This document shows positions 6,848-14,585 of a stretch of 16,081 bases of DNA, piece by piece. Within the stretch, counting starts at the first letter, position 1. Each line of letters starts with the position of its first letter. A program made the position numbers and the translations under genes. The notes under the pieces were generated by a model. The model did no database searches. It worked only from the letters and a program-made list of their open reading frames with translations, and was not told where the DNA came from. Origin of the DNA: Planctomycetota bacterium (lineage in GTDB: Bacteria; Planctomycetota; Phycisphaerae; FEN-1346); contig JAPLMO010000008.1 in assembly GCA_026386995.1 (NCBI GenBank), positions 1 to 16,081 of the forward strand, given 5' to 3'.

Positions 6848-7002
6848 ACCGGAACCTGACTGGAACTCGGAACTCACCCCGGGCAAATCAGCCTCCGAAA
6901 GACACCCATATTATTTTGTTGCAGGACCGTTGAGTGCGAGGTAGGGTTTTTCCCTGACGAACGGCGAACGCAGTTTCGGTGGATAAGTTCAGGAGGTAAG
7001 GT

Positions 7003-8394
7003 ATGACCAGAACGCGTGACCGGGAAAATGTCGGGATAGCCGCTGCCGCGGCCATCGGGCGACGAACGTTCTTGAAGCAGAGCCTTGCCTTCAGCGCGGC
7101 ATTCGCGGTGCCGACTGTCGTCACCAAGTCCCTGTTTGGCGCCGACGCGCCAAGCAACCGCATCAACGTCGGCCAGATCGGGTGCGGCGGCATCGGAAGT
7201 GGCTATCACATTCCAATTTTGAGCGAGATGCCCGACGTGCGGATTGTCGCCGTTGCGGACGCTTATAAGCGCAGGCGCGACGCTGCCGCCGCCAGGCTGA
7301 ATGCAAAGTACGGCGCCGGCACCGTTACGGCGTACGCCGATTTCAGGGATATTCTGGCCCGCCCGGACGTGGAAGCCGTCATCATTGGCGCCCATGACAA
7401 CTGGCACATGCCTATGTCCATTGCGGCAGCCAAGGCCGGCAAGGATGTTTACTGCCAGAAACCGTTGGGTTTGGATTTCGGCCTGACCAACGTCCTCCGA
7501 AAAGCGATCCGCGACCAGAAACGGATCTTCCAGTTCGGAACGCAATACCGTTCCATGGGAAGGTACCGGCAGATGGTTCAACTGGTTCGCAACGGCTACA
7601 TCGGGCAACTGAAGAGGATCGACTTGTGGTGTCGCGACGTGTCGGTCAACGTGGACAAGTATCACGTCAAACCCTACGGATCGACCCCAGAGGTCCCGGT
7701 TCCGGCGGACCTCGATTTCGACGCATGGATGGGGCCTTCCCCAATGGTTCCCTACACTGTCGATCGTATGACCTGCTGGGGTGGTTACCATTGTCCCGAA
7801 ACCTCCCTGGGTTTCATTGCCGGCTGCGGCATCCACGAACTGGGACTCGCGCAATGGGGCAACAAATCCGATCATACCAGCCCCGTCCGGTATGAGGGAA
7901 CCGGCCACATGCCCACGGAGGGCGTTTTCCGAACGCTGGAACGCTGGGACGTGATGTGCGATTACTCGAACGGAGTGAAACTGCGATTCATGGACTACCG
8001 GACGGCCAAGCCGGTTGTCACGCAATACCTTCCCGGCTGGCACGACGGCGACGGCATAATTTTCCATGGAACCGAGGGATGGATCAGCGATGCGGAAGGT
8101 TTCTGCGCAAGCAACAAATCGCTTTGGAAACAGGACTTCAAGCCGAACGACGAACAACTCCCGGTCTCACCGGAACATAACCGGAACTTCATCGACTGCG
8201 TCAAGTCTCGTCAGGAGACCATGTGCCCGGTGGAAATGGCAATCCGTTGCGACGCGATCTGCCAACTCTCGAACATCGCCGCGCAGACGGGGCGGGTGAT
8301 TCAGTGGGATCCCGAGAAAGAGACGATCGTCGGTGACGAAAAAGCGTCGCAAATGCTCACCCGGCCTTACCGCGACAAATGGAAGGTTTGGTGA
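7003..8394 (+). CDS. Tat-exported Gfo/Idh/MocA-family oxidoreductase (variant active site)
   Basis: A 463-aa NAD(P)-dependent sugar or polyol oxidoreductase of the Gfo/Idh/MocA family. A twin-arginine signal (R20-R21-T-F-L-K) predicts export with cofactor already bound. The Rossmann motif G-C-G-G-I-G is at 60-65. The family E-K-P motif is here Q152-K153-P154, keeping the lysine but not the glutamate. H278 of the H-x-x-D motif is present, but the following Asp is Gly (H-E-L-G, 278-281). Both changes are absent from the two paralogues in this window. AGGAGGT (6991-6997), 5 nt before the ATG, fixes the start. It converges on the minus-strand glycoside hydrolase run and is flanked by repeat modules A and C. 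The substrate is unknown; a deoxysugar or uronic acid would fit the context. Confidence 0.88.
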   Translation: MTRTRDRENVGIAAAAAIGRRTFLKQSLAFSAAFAVPTVVTKSLFGADAPSNRINVGQIGCGGIGSGYHIPILSEMPDVRIVAVADAYKRRRDAAAARLNAKYGAGTVTAYADFRDILARPDVEAVIIGAHDNWHMPMSIAAAKAGKDVYCQKPLGLDFGLTNVLRKAIRDQKRIFQFGTQYRSMGRYRQMVQLVRNGYIGQLKRIDLWCRDVSVNVDKYHVKPYGSTPEVPVPADLDFDAWMGPSPMVPYTVDRMTCWGGYHCPETSLGFIAGCGIHELGLAQWGNKSDHTSPVRYEGTGHMPTEGVFRTLERWDVMCDYSNGVKLRFMDYRTAKPVVTQYLPGWHDGDGIIFHGTEGWISDAEGFCASNKSLWKQDFKPNDEQLPVSPEHNRNFIDCVKSRQETMCPVEMAIRCDAICQLSNIAAQTGRVIQWDPEKETIVGDEKASQMLTRPYRDKWKVW

Positions 8395-8501
8395 ACCAGG
8401 CACAACAAGCAACTCCCGCGGCGTGCGTTTCTCAAAGTCAAGTGCATGACCGAGTAACCATGACCGAGTGTGCTGGTCCGCCGTTTTTCGTGCCTTTCGC
8501 G

Positions 8502-8593
8502 CCGGAATCCGTCATCTGGTTGTCGCAGATAACACCCGCCGACACCCGTCACTCACCCCGCAGGCCCGGGACGGAGTTTTCGGGACGCACAAC
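8502..8593 (+). repeat. Dispersed repeat, module C (right-module copy)
   Basis: It matches 14482-14573. The first 32 nt from CCGGAATCCGTCATCTGG through GCAGATAAC are identical, followed by scattered differences. In both places the module ends within about 12 nt of the stop codon of a minus-strand Gfo/Idh/MocA gene. Just to its left, CATGACCGAGT is directly repeated at 8445-8455 and 8459-8469. No clear terminator is visible between the convergent genes. Confidence 0.8.
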
Positions 8594-8594
8594 C

Positions 8595-9884
8595 TTATAT
8601 CCGCCACGGTTCACGCAGCGCCTCCGAACGCAACCTGTTCGCTTCCTCGTCGCCGACGAACTCGTTCTTCACGGGATCGTAGTTTACCTTGCGGTCCAGA
8701 AACCCAGCGATGCTGACGGCATGGCAGACAATATGGGACTGGCAGGCCACGCTGGCATTGGCCCGCGGCTGATTCCGCGACCGCACACAATCCAAAAAAT
8801 CGCGCAAATGGGAATTTGCCGCGGACCCGTCTTTATTGGGACCTTTCCCGCCGATCAATTCCCTCGAGCTTGCAAAGAGGTTGCCGTTGTCACCCGTCTC
8901 CACCCAGCCTGTTTCACCCTCATAGCGCACCGGGCATGAGCCCGAGTTGAGCCATCCGTCGTTACGCACGACCAGATTGACGCCATTGGCATACCTGGCA
9001 CAAATCTGGTTGCCTTCCGGCCAGTACTCCACCGCCGCCGTCCGGTCAGAATCATTGGCCCACTGGCAGAGATCGACGGTGTGCGAACCCCACTCCAGGC
9101 ATCCGCCGCCTACCAGTCCCCCGCCTTTTTCAAAAGCGCCACCATTATTGAGAAGGCCGCTGTTAAACGGACGCCAGGCTGCCGGCCCGAGATACATATC
9201 CCAGTCCGCAACCGCCTTGCCGGGATCGGGCTCCTGTGCGGACCAGCCGCTGGCGCCGGTTCCAAGACCGCCCGGATGAGCATGAAGTGTCTGAAGTTTG
9301 CCGAGCTTGCCACGGCGCGCCAACTCGACCGCAAACACGAAATTGGACACGTTACGTCGTTGCGTACCCGCCTGGAACACGCGCCCGGTCCGGCGGAAAG
9401 TCTCGGCCAGCGTAAGGCTTTCGGCAATATTCTTCGTGCAGGGTTTCTCGCAATACACATCCTTGCCAGCCTTGGCCGCCATGATCGAGGCCAGCGCATG
9501 CCAATTGGGACCAGTGGCAATCAGCACTGCATCAATATCCTGGCGCGCCAGCATCTCGCGGAAATCGGCGTACATAACGCAATTCTTGTTGCCGTACCTG
9601 TTATCCACATGTTTCTTGGCTGCCTCACGGCGTTCCGTGCGCACATCGCAGACTGCCACGCACCGCACGTCCTTCTCTTCCAGCAAGCAGCCCAGGTCGT
9701 ATCCACCCCTGCCGCCGATCCCGATGGCGCCCAGTGTAATCTGCTCGCCGGGGGCGACTGCGCCGTCACGGCCCAGCGCCGATGCGGGAATGAAATACGG
9801 AAGCGCAATCGCACTGCCGGCCATGGCGGCGCCTTTCAGGAATTGCCTTCGCGTGATTGCTGCTTTCGATGAATCAGACTTCAT
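8595..9884 (-). CDS. Tat-exported Gfo/Idh/MocA-family oxidoreductase, third gene of the hydrolase operon
   Basis: A 429-aa Gfo/Idh/MocA oxidoreductase. A canonical Tat signal, R12-R13-Q-F-L-K, is followed by a hydrophobic Ala/Gly stretch. The Rossmann motif is G-I-G-G-R-G (55-60), the catalytic E146-K147-P148 is intact, and H268-T-V-D271 matches the H-x-x-D active-site region. I chose the ATG at 9884, not an in-frame ATG at 9959, because AGAGGTG sits 5 nt upstream and the Tat motif then falls at the usual distance. It lies 43 nt after the GH29-like gene on the same strand and is probably co-transcribed with it and GH78. That suggests oxidation or rearrangement of a sugar those enzymes release, but the substrate cannot be read from sequence. 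The C-terminus P-W-R-I is shared in form with the 14586-15872 paralogue (P-W-R-L). Confidence 0.9.
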   Translation of the reverse strand: MKSDSSKAAITRRQFLKGAAMAGSAIALPYFIPASALGRDGAVAPGEQITLGAIGIGGRGGYDLGCLLEEKDVRCVAVCDVRTERREAAKKHVDNRYGNKNCVMYADFREMLARQDIDAVLIATGPNWHALASIMAAKAGKDVYCEKPCTKNIAESLTLAETFRRTGRVFQAGTQRRNVSNFVFAVELARRGKLGKLQTLHAHPGGLGTGASGWSAQEPDPGKAVADWDMYLGPAAWRPFNSGLLNNGGAFEKGGGLVGGGCLEWGSHTVDLCQWANDSDRTAAVEYWPEGNQICARYANGVNLVVRNDGWLNSGSCPVRYEGETGWVETGDNGNLFASSRELIGGKGPNKDGSAANSHLRDFLDCVRSRNQPRANASVACQSHIVCHAVSIAGFLDRKVNYDPVKNEFVGDEEANRLRSEALREPWRI

Positions 9885-9927
9885 GAACTCACCTCTTGCG
9901 TTATCTTGTGTTACTAACCTTGGCCTG

Positions 9928-11283
9928 TTAAAGCCCCGCTTTTGCGGCCGTCGCGTCAACCTTCAACGCGATCACCGTATCCACCGGATCCCAGATTGCG
10001 TCTGCTGGGAGCGACAACTCGACGCCGGCGGCCGACTGGCTGATTCTGACTTCTTTGCCGCCGAGCAAGAACGAAGCCGCGCTGAACCGTTGACCATTCT
10101 TCGGCGCGGGGAGGCGGACCGTCTTTCCGGCCGGCGGGATCAGCACATGCACATAGACGGTTGAGCCATCGGCAGAGTCTGTGGCCACAATGTCCCAGGG
10201 GATATTATGCACCGGTTCCAGGATACTGCTGGGCGTCGTGTTGAGGAGCGAAACTTGTCGCTCGCGCCAAAGCCGGCCGAATTCAGCCATCAGGTCCTTC
10301 ACCTTGGGAGGATAGCCGGTGGCGAACGGCGTCAGGGCAATGTGAATGCCGCCTTTCTGGCCGGGCGTCCCGGCGCAGCGGGCGACCGCACGAAAGACCT
10401 CGGAAACCGGCATCTTCACTTCGGTGCCCAGCGCCCAGTCGCCTGTGGGCATGATGCAGCACTGGTTTTTTGAGCCGCGGTCGGAGTAGCCGCTCTCAGC
10501 GGCAGGCCACGCGTCTTCAAGGGACAGTCCGTCCTGGACATAGTCGGGGCCGCTCTGCCAGATCACGGCATCAGGATTGCCGGCCCGCAAGGCGTCCGCC
10601 ATCCGATTGGCGTTTTTGAAGCGCTTCGGCGAATGACGATCAATCCAATAGCCTGAAACCCGCTCCCCGTAACGCAGGCTCATTTCCTTGAAAAGGCCCA
10701 GGATGAAATCATCCCATTTCGGATTGGGCCACAGACCGAGGTTGTGGTTGGGGCCGGGCAGGCCGTCGACCTCGGGACCCCACCCGAACAAGGCCCGCTC
10801 CGCCCGCGAAAGATCGTGCTGGTCAACCGGGTGGACATAGAGGCACAGGGCGATGCCGCGCCGGTTCAGTTCATCCGCAAGGTCGCCGAGCATGTCGCGC
10901 TTGGCCTGATGTTTAGGCATGCCGACATCGGTCATGACCTTGCTGGGCCCCATCAGATACATCGCCGCATGAAAGGCGGTCATCGTCACATACTGGGCGC
11001 CCATCTGCTTGACCGCGTCGGCAAAGGCTTTGACGTCGAACGCCGTGGCCTGCGCGTCCAAATCCCAGACAGCGGGATTCGGTTTGCCGTACGAAAAAGG
11101 GGTACTACGCGTATAGTGGACAAAAACGCCAAACTTCGCGTTTTTGATGAACTCAAACCCCAAGTCCTGTCGGCGCGCTGCCGGAGCGGCGGTTGGCGAG
11201 ACGGTGGGCTTCCGGGTTTCTGCCCCCCAGACTGCGGCCGATGCCATAAGCAAGGTCATGCACGCAATAAATGTAGTCTTCAT
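9928..11283 (-). CDS. Secreted GH29-like (alpha-L-fucosidase-type) hydrolase with degenerate substrate motif
   Basis: A 451-aa exported protein with a Sec signal of about 20 residues (M-K-T-T-F-I-A..V-W-G). The catalytic-domain start K-F-G-V-F-V-H-Y (50-57) matches the GH29 opening K-F-G-I-F-I-H. R-D-M-L-G-D-L (129-135) matches the segment leading to the G-I-A-L-C-L-Y-V strand (143-150). Y-W-I-D (212-215) is the likely counterpart of the W-x-D nucleophile region, making D215 the candidate nucleophile. The normal K-H-H-(D/E)-G-F motif appears as A-F-H-A-A-M (103-108), so fucose recognition is probably altered. The C-terminal 100 residues look like a beta-sandwich. The ATG at 11283 follows the GH78 stop by one base (TAA-C-ATG), so translation is likely coupled. 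A distant GH29 subfamily or an uncharacterised TIM-barrel hydrolase are alternatives. Confidence 0.65.
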   Translation of the reverse strand: MKTTFIACMTLLMASAAVWGAETRKPTVSPTAAPAARRQDLGFEFIKNAKFGVFVHYTRSTPFSYGKPNPAVWDLDAQATAFDVKAFADAVKQMGAQYVTMTAFHAAMYLMGPSKVMTDVGMPKHQAKRDMLGDLADELNRRGIALCLYVHPVDQHDLSRAERALFGWGPEVDGLPGPNHNLGLWPNPKWDDFILGLFKEMSLRYGERVSGYWIDRHSPKRFKNANRMADALRAGNPDAVIWQSGPDYVQDGLSLEDAWPAAESGYSDRGSKNQCCIMPTGDWALGTEVKMPVSEVFRAVARCAGTPGQKGGIHIALTPFATGYPPKVKDLMAEFGRLWRERQVSLLNTTPSSILEPVHNIPWDIVATDSADGSTVYVHVLIPPAGKTVRLPAPKNGQRFSAASFLLGGKEVRISQSAAGVELSLPADAIWDPVDTVIALKVDATAAKAGL

Positions 11284-11284
11284 G

Positions 11285-14056
11285 TTACTGGGTTCCTTTC
11301 CCACTGCAAAACTGATAACAGCCCGACCCGACCTCATATACCGCCGCATCATTTTCCATACGCAGGAACTTCACACCTTCAACCTTGCCGGTTGGCTTGC
11401 CGGACTCAGTCACTCCGGCAGCGTCCTTCGCCGGGACATACACGGTGGCGGTGGTGTTGGCGGGGATGGTGACATCCATTGTCAGTTTGTTGCCATCGCG
11501 CTTCCAGTTACTCACGATCTTCCCGTGAACCGAGTCATAACTGCACTTGACCCACGTCAGATCGCCGACGATTGCCGGCTTGATGATGATCTTCTTGAAA
11601 CCGGGGCCGGATTCATCGGGCCGGATGCCGGCCAGGCCCTGATAGAACCAGCTTCCCGGGCTGACGAAGCAGGAGTGGATTTGGGACCAATAGCCGTCCC
11701 ACAGTTCCCAGAACGTGGTCGCCCCCTGCGACAACATGTATCCCCACCCCGGGTAGGTCTTCTGGTTGAAGATGGTGTAAAGCAAATCGCTGCGTCCTGC
11801 TTCCTGAAGGGATTGAATAAGGAAATATGTGCCGAGCATGCCGGTGTCCAGATGCCCTTTGTTCTTTACCATGACGATATCCTCAAGTTGTTTAAGGACG
11901 GTGTCACGCAAAGCGTCAGGGACAACGCCCATCAAAAGAGGCATGGCCTGACTCAATTGCCTGTCGCTATCGTAAAGTTTCTCATTCTTGTTATAGTAAG
12001 TGGAGTGGATGAGCGCTTTAAGTTCCTGGATCTTGGCCCGGTGGCGCTTCGCTTCATCGGTCCGGCCAAGAACGTCCGCCGACTTGGCCAGCAGATCCAT
12101 GAGATACACGCGATAGCAGTTGATGAAAAGTTCGGTTCCGGGCGGGGCCGTCATGCCGATGCCGGGAGCAACCCAGTCGCAGCCGCCGTCGCCACCTTGC
12201 CTTTGAATGCCGCCGCCGGGGTAAAAACTCTCAAGATACACGGTGGGATAGCGCACCATCGGTTCGTAGGCCCGTTCAAGCAATCTACGGTCACCGTAGT
12301 AGATGTAGGCCTTCCAAGGCATCACGTCCACCATGCCGCCCCAGGGAAACCAGCAACTGGGATCTGCATGGTTCGGCGGCGAATATTGGGCGGACTTGCC
12401 GGTGACCGGATCCTGCGCATCCAGCCAGTCGATGGCCCACTTGGCGTAAAAGGCCGATGCGTCCAAGTTCATGACATGCGAGTCGATTCCATTCTGGCCA
12501 TCACCATAGCCCATCCGCTCGCGGTGGGGACAATCCACCATGTAGCCGCCAAGATTCAGGCAGCGGATCGTCCACAGGTTGACTTGGTGGATGCGGTTGA
12601 ACAGGGCGTTAGAGCACGCGAACGACCCGACCGGTTCGAGGTCCGATTCGATGAACAGCGCCTCGGCATCGCCGATCGCCGGCTTGACCGGCAACCCCTG
12701 CACGATGACGTAGCGGAAACCTTCGTAGTTGAATTTGTTGCAAAACTCTTCGCCGGGCTTTCCGGCCGAGATGAATTCTGTTCGCTGATTGTTGGTCTGG
12801 TAATAGGCCGGCCCCCTGGCCGTTTCGATTTTCTTCGGCTCGCCGGCGGGCTTGATCTTGCCCGCGGGCGTGTCATCTCCCTCGTGTGACTGGAATCGCT
12901 TGTCGGCAAAGTGCATTGTCACCGTCTTGCCGGCTTCCAATTGCGGCAGGCGCAGGTGGAACCAGCCGGACAGATTGGTGCCGAAATCAAATTCATACGT
13001 ATTGTCATCCAGTGCAACACAGGCCACTGCGGGAATGACCTTCGTGATACGGTTCGGGGGGCAGGATTGTGCGGTCGCAATGCCGGTTGGCCCCGTGTAC
13101 TCCTCCACGGGTCTCCATGATCCGTTCGTGCATCCAACCTCATTCCAATCTGCAACGTAGCGACGGGCATCTATCTTCTCGTAACCAGTCCCGCACCATC
13201 CCCACGCGATTTCGGTATGGGTGCTGGACGTGAAAGTCCAGGAAGTATCCGTCCCTACGACCACCCTCTGCCCGCCAACCGTCATGTCGAGCTGTACGCG
13301 GGCAAGTGGTGCAATCTCCTTGGGAAAGAGCAGGCCCAAACCCAGCCATACGCCCACACAGTTGGTTCCTGGCCGCAGGAGCTTGCTGATGTCATAGGTG
13401 GTGTAGAGCGAGCGCTTGTCATAGACGGACACGGCGGGGGCAAGCACATCGTCGCTCACCTTCTTGCCGTTCACATACAATTCATAGTAACCCTTCACAT
13501 TCACAAATGCCGTCGCCCGCTCCGGCGCGGCCGTTAGGGTGAACTCCTTGCGCAGCCAAGGCGAAGTGTCACCGCCCGCCTTGACCCACTTCGCCTGCCA
13601 ATCATCGGGCTTCAACAAACCCATCGACCAACCGGCCGGGGCACTCCAAGCCGACGCCTTGCCGTCCTTGTCCCACACGCGCACTTTCCAATGGCAATAC
13701 ATCCGCGACTCCAGCGGCTTGCCGGCATACTCCACCTGGATGCTTTGGTCCGACGCCACCTTCCCGCTGTCCCACAGATCACCCTGGTCTTTCTTCAGCA
13801 GTGCTTCCGAACTCGCCACCAGCACCTGGTAGGCAGTCTGCCTGACTCCCCTTTCAGGTTTCAGGTTTCCGCCCTCATTCTTCGCTTGAATGATCCAACT
13901 CAACCGGGGCTTCGCCGCGTCGATGCCAAGAGGATTCTCCCGGTACTCGCACCGGAGGTGCGTCATAAGGCCTGACTGCCCCCATGCTGCTTGGCCAATT
14001 GCCAGCGGCGTCAACACCATGGCGACACACACAATACTTTTCATAATTGTTTTCAT
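11285..14056 (-). CDS. Secreted GH78 alpha-L-rhamnosidase
   Basis: A 923-aa glycoside hydrolase expected to remove terminal alpha-L-rhamnose from polysaccharides or glycosides by inversion. A Sec signal (about 26 residues) precedes the fibronectin-like opening L-R-C-E-Y-R-E-N-P-L-G. N-terminal beta domains follow (G-Y-Y-E-L-Y-V-N-G-K), then D-F-G-T-N-L-S-G-W, the (alpha/alpha)6 catalytic barrel and a C-terminal beta-sandwich. The barrel carries D508-C-P-H-R-E513-R-M-G-Y-G-D519, matching the family D-C-P-x-R-x-E-R region that holds the general acid. F-W-E784-L-W-D-G matches the segment with the catalytic base. Length is typical for the family. The ATG at 14056 is preferred over the frame's 14299 ATG: AAAGGA lies about 10 nt upstream, the signal peptide begins there, and the extra 81 codons are partly repeat DNA. 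It is the first gene of a three-gene minus-strand operon. Confidence 0.93.
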   Translation of the reverse strand: MKTIMKSIVCVAMVLTPLAIGQAAWGQSGLMTHLRCEYRENPLGIDAAKPRLSWIIQAKNEGGNLKPERGVRQTAYQVLVASSEALLKKDQGDLWDSGKVASDQSIQVEYAGKPLESRMYCHWKVRVWDKDGKASAWSAPAGWSMGLLKPDDWQAKWVKAGGDTSPWLRKEFTLTAAPERATAFVNVKGYYELYVNGKKVSDDVLAPAVSVYDKRSLYTTYDISKLLRPGTNCVGVWLGLGLLFPKEIAPLARVQLDMTVGGQRVVVGTDTSWTFTSSTHTEIAWGWCGTGYEKIDARRYVADWNEVGCTNGSWRPVEEYTGPTGIATAQSCPPNRITKVIPAVACVALDDNTYEFDFGTNLSGWFHLRLPQLEAGKTVTMHFADKRFQSHEGDDTPAGKIKPAGEPKKIETARGPAYYQTNNQRTEFISAGKPGEEFCNKFNYEGFRYVIVQGLPVKPAIGDAEALFIESDLEPVGSFACSNALFNRIHQVNLWTIRCLNLGGYMVDCPHRERMGYGDGQNGIDSHVMNLDASAFYAKWAIDWLDAQDPVTGKSAQYSPPNHADPSCWFPWGGMVDVMPWKAYIYYGDRRLLERAYEPMVRYPTVYLESFYPGGGIQRQGGDGGCDWVAPGIGMTAPPGTELFINCYRVYLMDLLAKSADVLGRTDEAKRHRAKIQELKALIHSTYYNKNEKLYDSDRQLSQAMPLLMGVVPDALRDTVLKQLEDIVMVKNKGHLDTGMLGTYFLIQSLQEAGRSDLLYTIFNQKTYPGWGYMLSQGATTFWELWDGYWSQIHSCFVSPGSWFYQGLAGIRPDESGPGFKKIIIKPAIVGDLTWVKCSYDSVHGKIVSNWKRDGNKLTMDVTIPANTTATVYVPAKDAAGVTESGKPTGKVEGVKFLRMENDAAVYEVGSGCYQFCSGKGTQ

Positions 14057-14079
14057 GGAGTGATTGTCCTTTCCGTTGA

Positions 14080-14114
14080 TAGAATTTCTACGGGACCGAG
14101 CAGACCGGATCCAA
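14080..14114 (-). promoter_or_regulatory. Candidate promoter with overlapping palindrome upstream of GH78
   Basis: On the minus strand TTGGAT (complement of 14109-14114) and TAGAAA (complement of 14085-14090) are 18 nt apart. They would start transcription just before the GH78 Shine-Dalgarno. TAGAA-T-TTCTA (14080-14090) is a palindrome covering the -10, a possible operator. This leader lacks strong consensus elsewhere. Confidence 0.3.
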
Positions 14115-14211
14115 GCAGCGGCGAATCTTTCTTGTACGGATTCCACGTCGTCCACGTGAACCGTTTCTCTGCCGGCAACGACTGGTCGCCGATTATGCGA
14201 TTGGGCCAGAA

Positions 14212-14573
14212 TTCCGGTGACACACACCCTAACTCCCGATTCTCGCAGTTCGTGGCACAACGATACCTTAATGCTTCCGGGCTGTCGCGTCAAGGGCAAG
14301 AGTCAGGCCCAGCCGCTCGGCCCATTACCGGTCGCTTTTTACGGGCCGGCTGTGTTGCGTGCGAGAACCAAATCGGTCCGCAGGCGCCTGCCGGGACTTG
14401 TTGTAAAGGGAAACCGCCCACGCTCTGCGCGCATCGGCCAGAAAAGAGATAAAAGCCAGGCGTCGACGCTCTGGCCACCTCCCGGAATCCGTCATCTGGT
14501 TGTCGCAGATAACGCCCGTTGACACCCGTCACTCACCCCGCAGACCCCGGATGGAGTGTGCGGGACGCACACC
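14212..14573 (+). repeat. Composite dispersed repeat B (module A plus module C)
   Basis: Positions 14212-14406 match repeat module A (6509-6703) and 14482-14573 match module C (8502-8593), in the same order and orientation, joined by a unique 75-bp spacer. This fills most of the 529-bp gap between GH78 and the next minus-strand gene. Within it GTGTGCG-GGA-CGCACAC (14556-14572) is a perfect 7-bp stem with a 3-nt loop, 13 nt downstream of the 14586 stop codon on the minus strand. It could act as a weak 3' end structure, but there is no U-tract and the pairing is not kept in the 8502 copy. Confidence 0.8.
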
Positions 14574-14585
14574 ATCGGATGAGCC

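Larger units (their letters stand above)
6498..6866. mobile_element. MITE-like element with terminal inverted repeats
   Basis: The left end, GTTCCGG-CAGG-TTCCGGTGA (6498-6517), is matched by an inverted right end, TCACCGGAACC..GGAAC (6846-6866), at 19 of 21 positions with one gap. The 369-bp interior contains repeat module A (6509-6703), a Tat-signal-like coding fragment near 6726-6800 and the right copy of the 36-bp direct repeat. There is no transposase gene. This accounts for most of the gene-free interval 6466-7002. The remaining 6867-7002 is the leader of the next gene. Confidence 0.5.

Noticed and set aside
11144..12889. Long plus-strand open frame of about 580 codons
   Set aside because: It is wholly antisense to the well-supported GH78 gene and the start of the GH29-like gene. 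Its length follows from their GC-rich codon pattern and no family motif is seen.
14091..14211. Possible C-terminal coding remnant on + upstream of repeat B
   Set aside because: The short frame has no start, no neighbouring partner and no recognisable family, so it cannot be told apart from chance.
14057..14299. N-terminal extension of the rhamnosidase to an ATG at 14299
   Set aside because: The extension is partly encoded by dispersed repeat DNA, and the Sec signal peptide with its Shine-Dalgarno begins at 14056.
14217..14522. Open frames within the dispersed repeats that give similar peptides in copies A and B
   Set aside because: Several frames stay open at once, none has a plausible start or domain, and the similarity is explained by DNA-level repeat identity.
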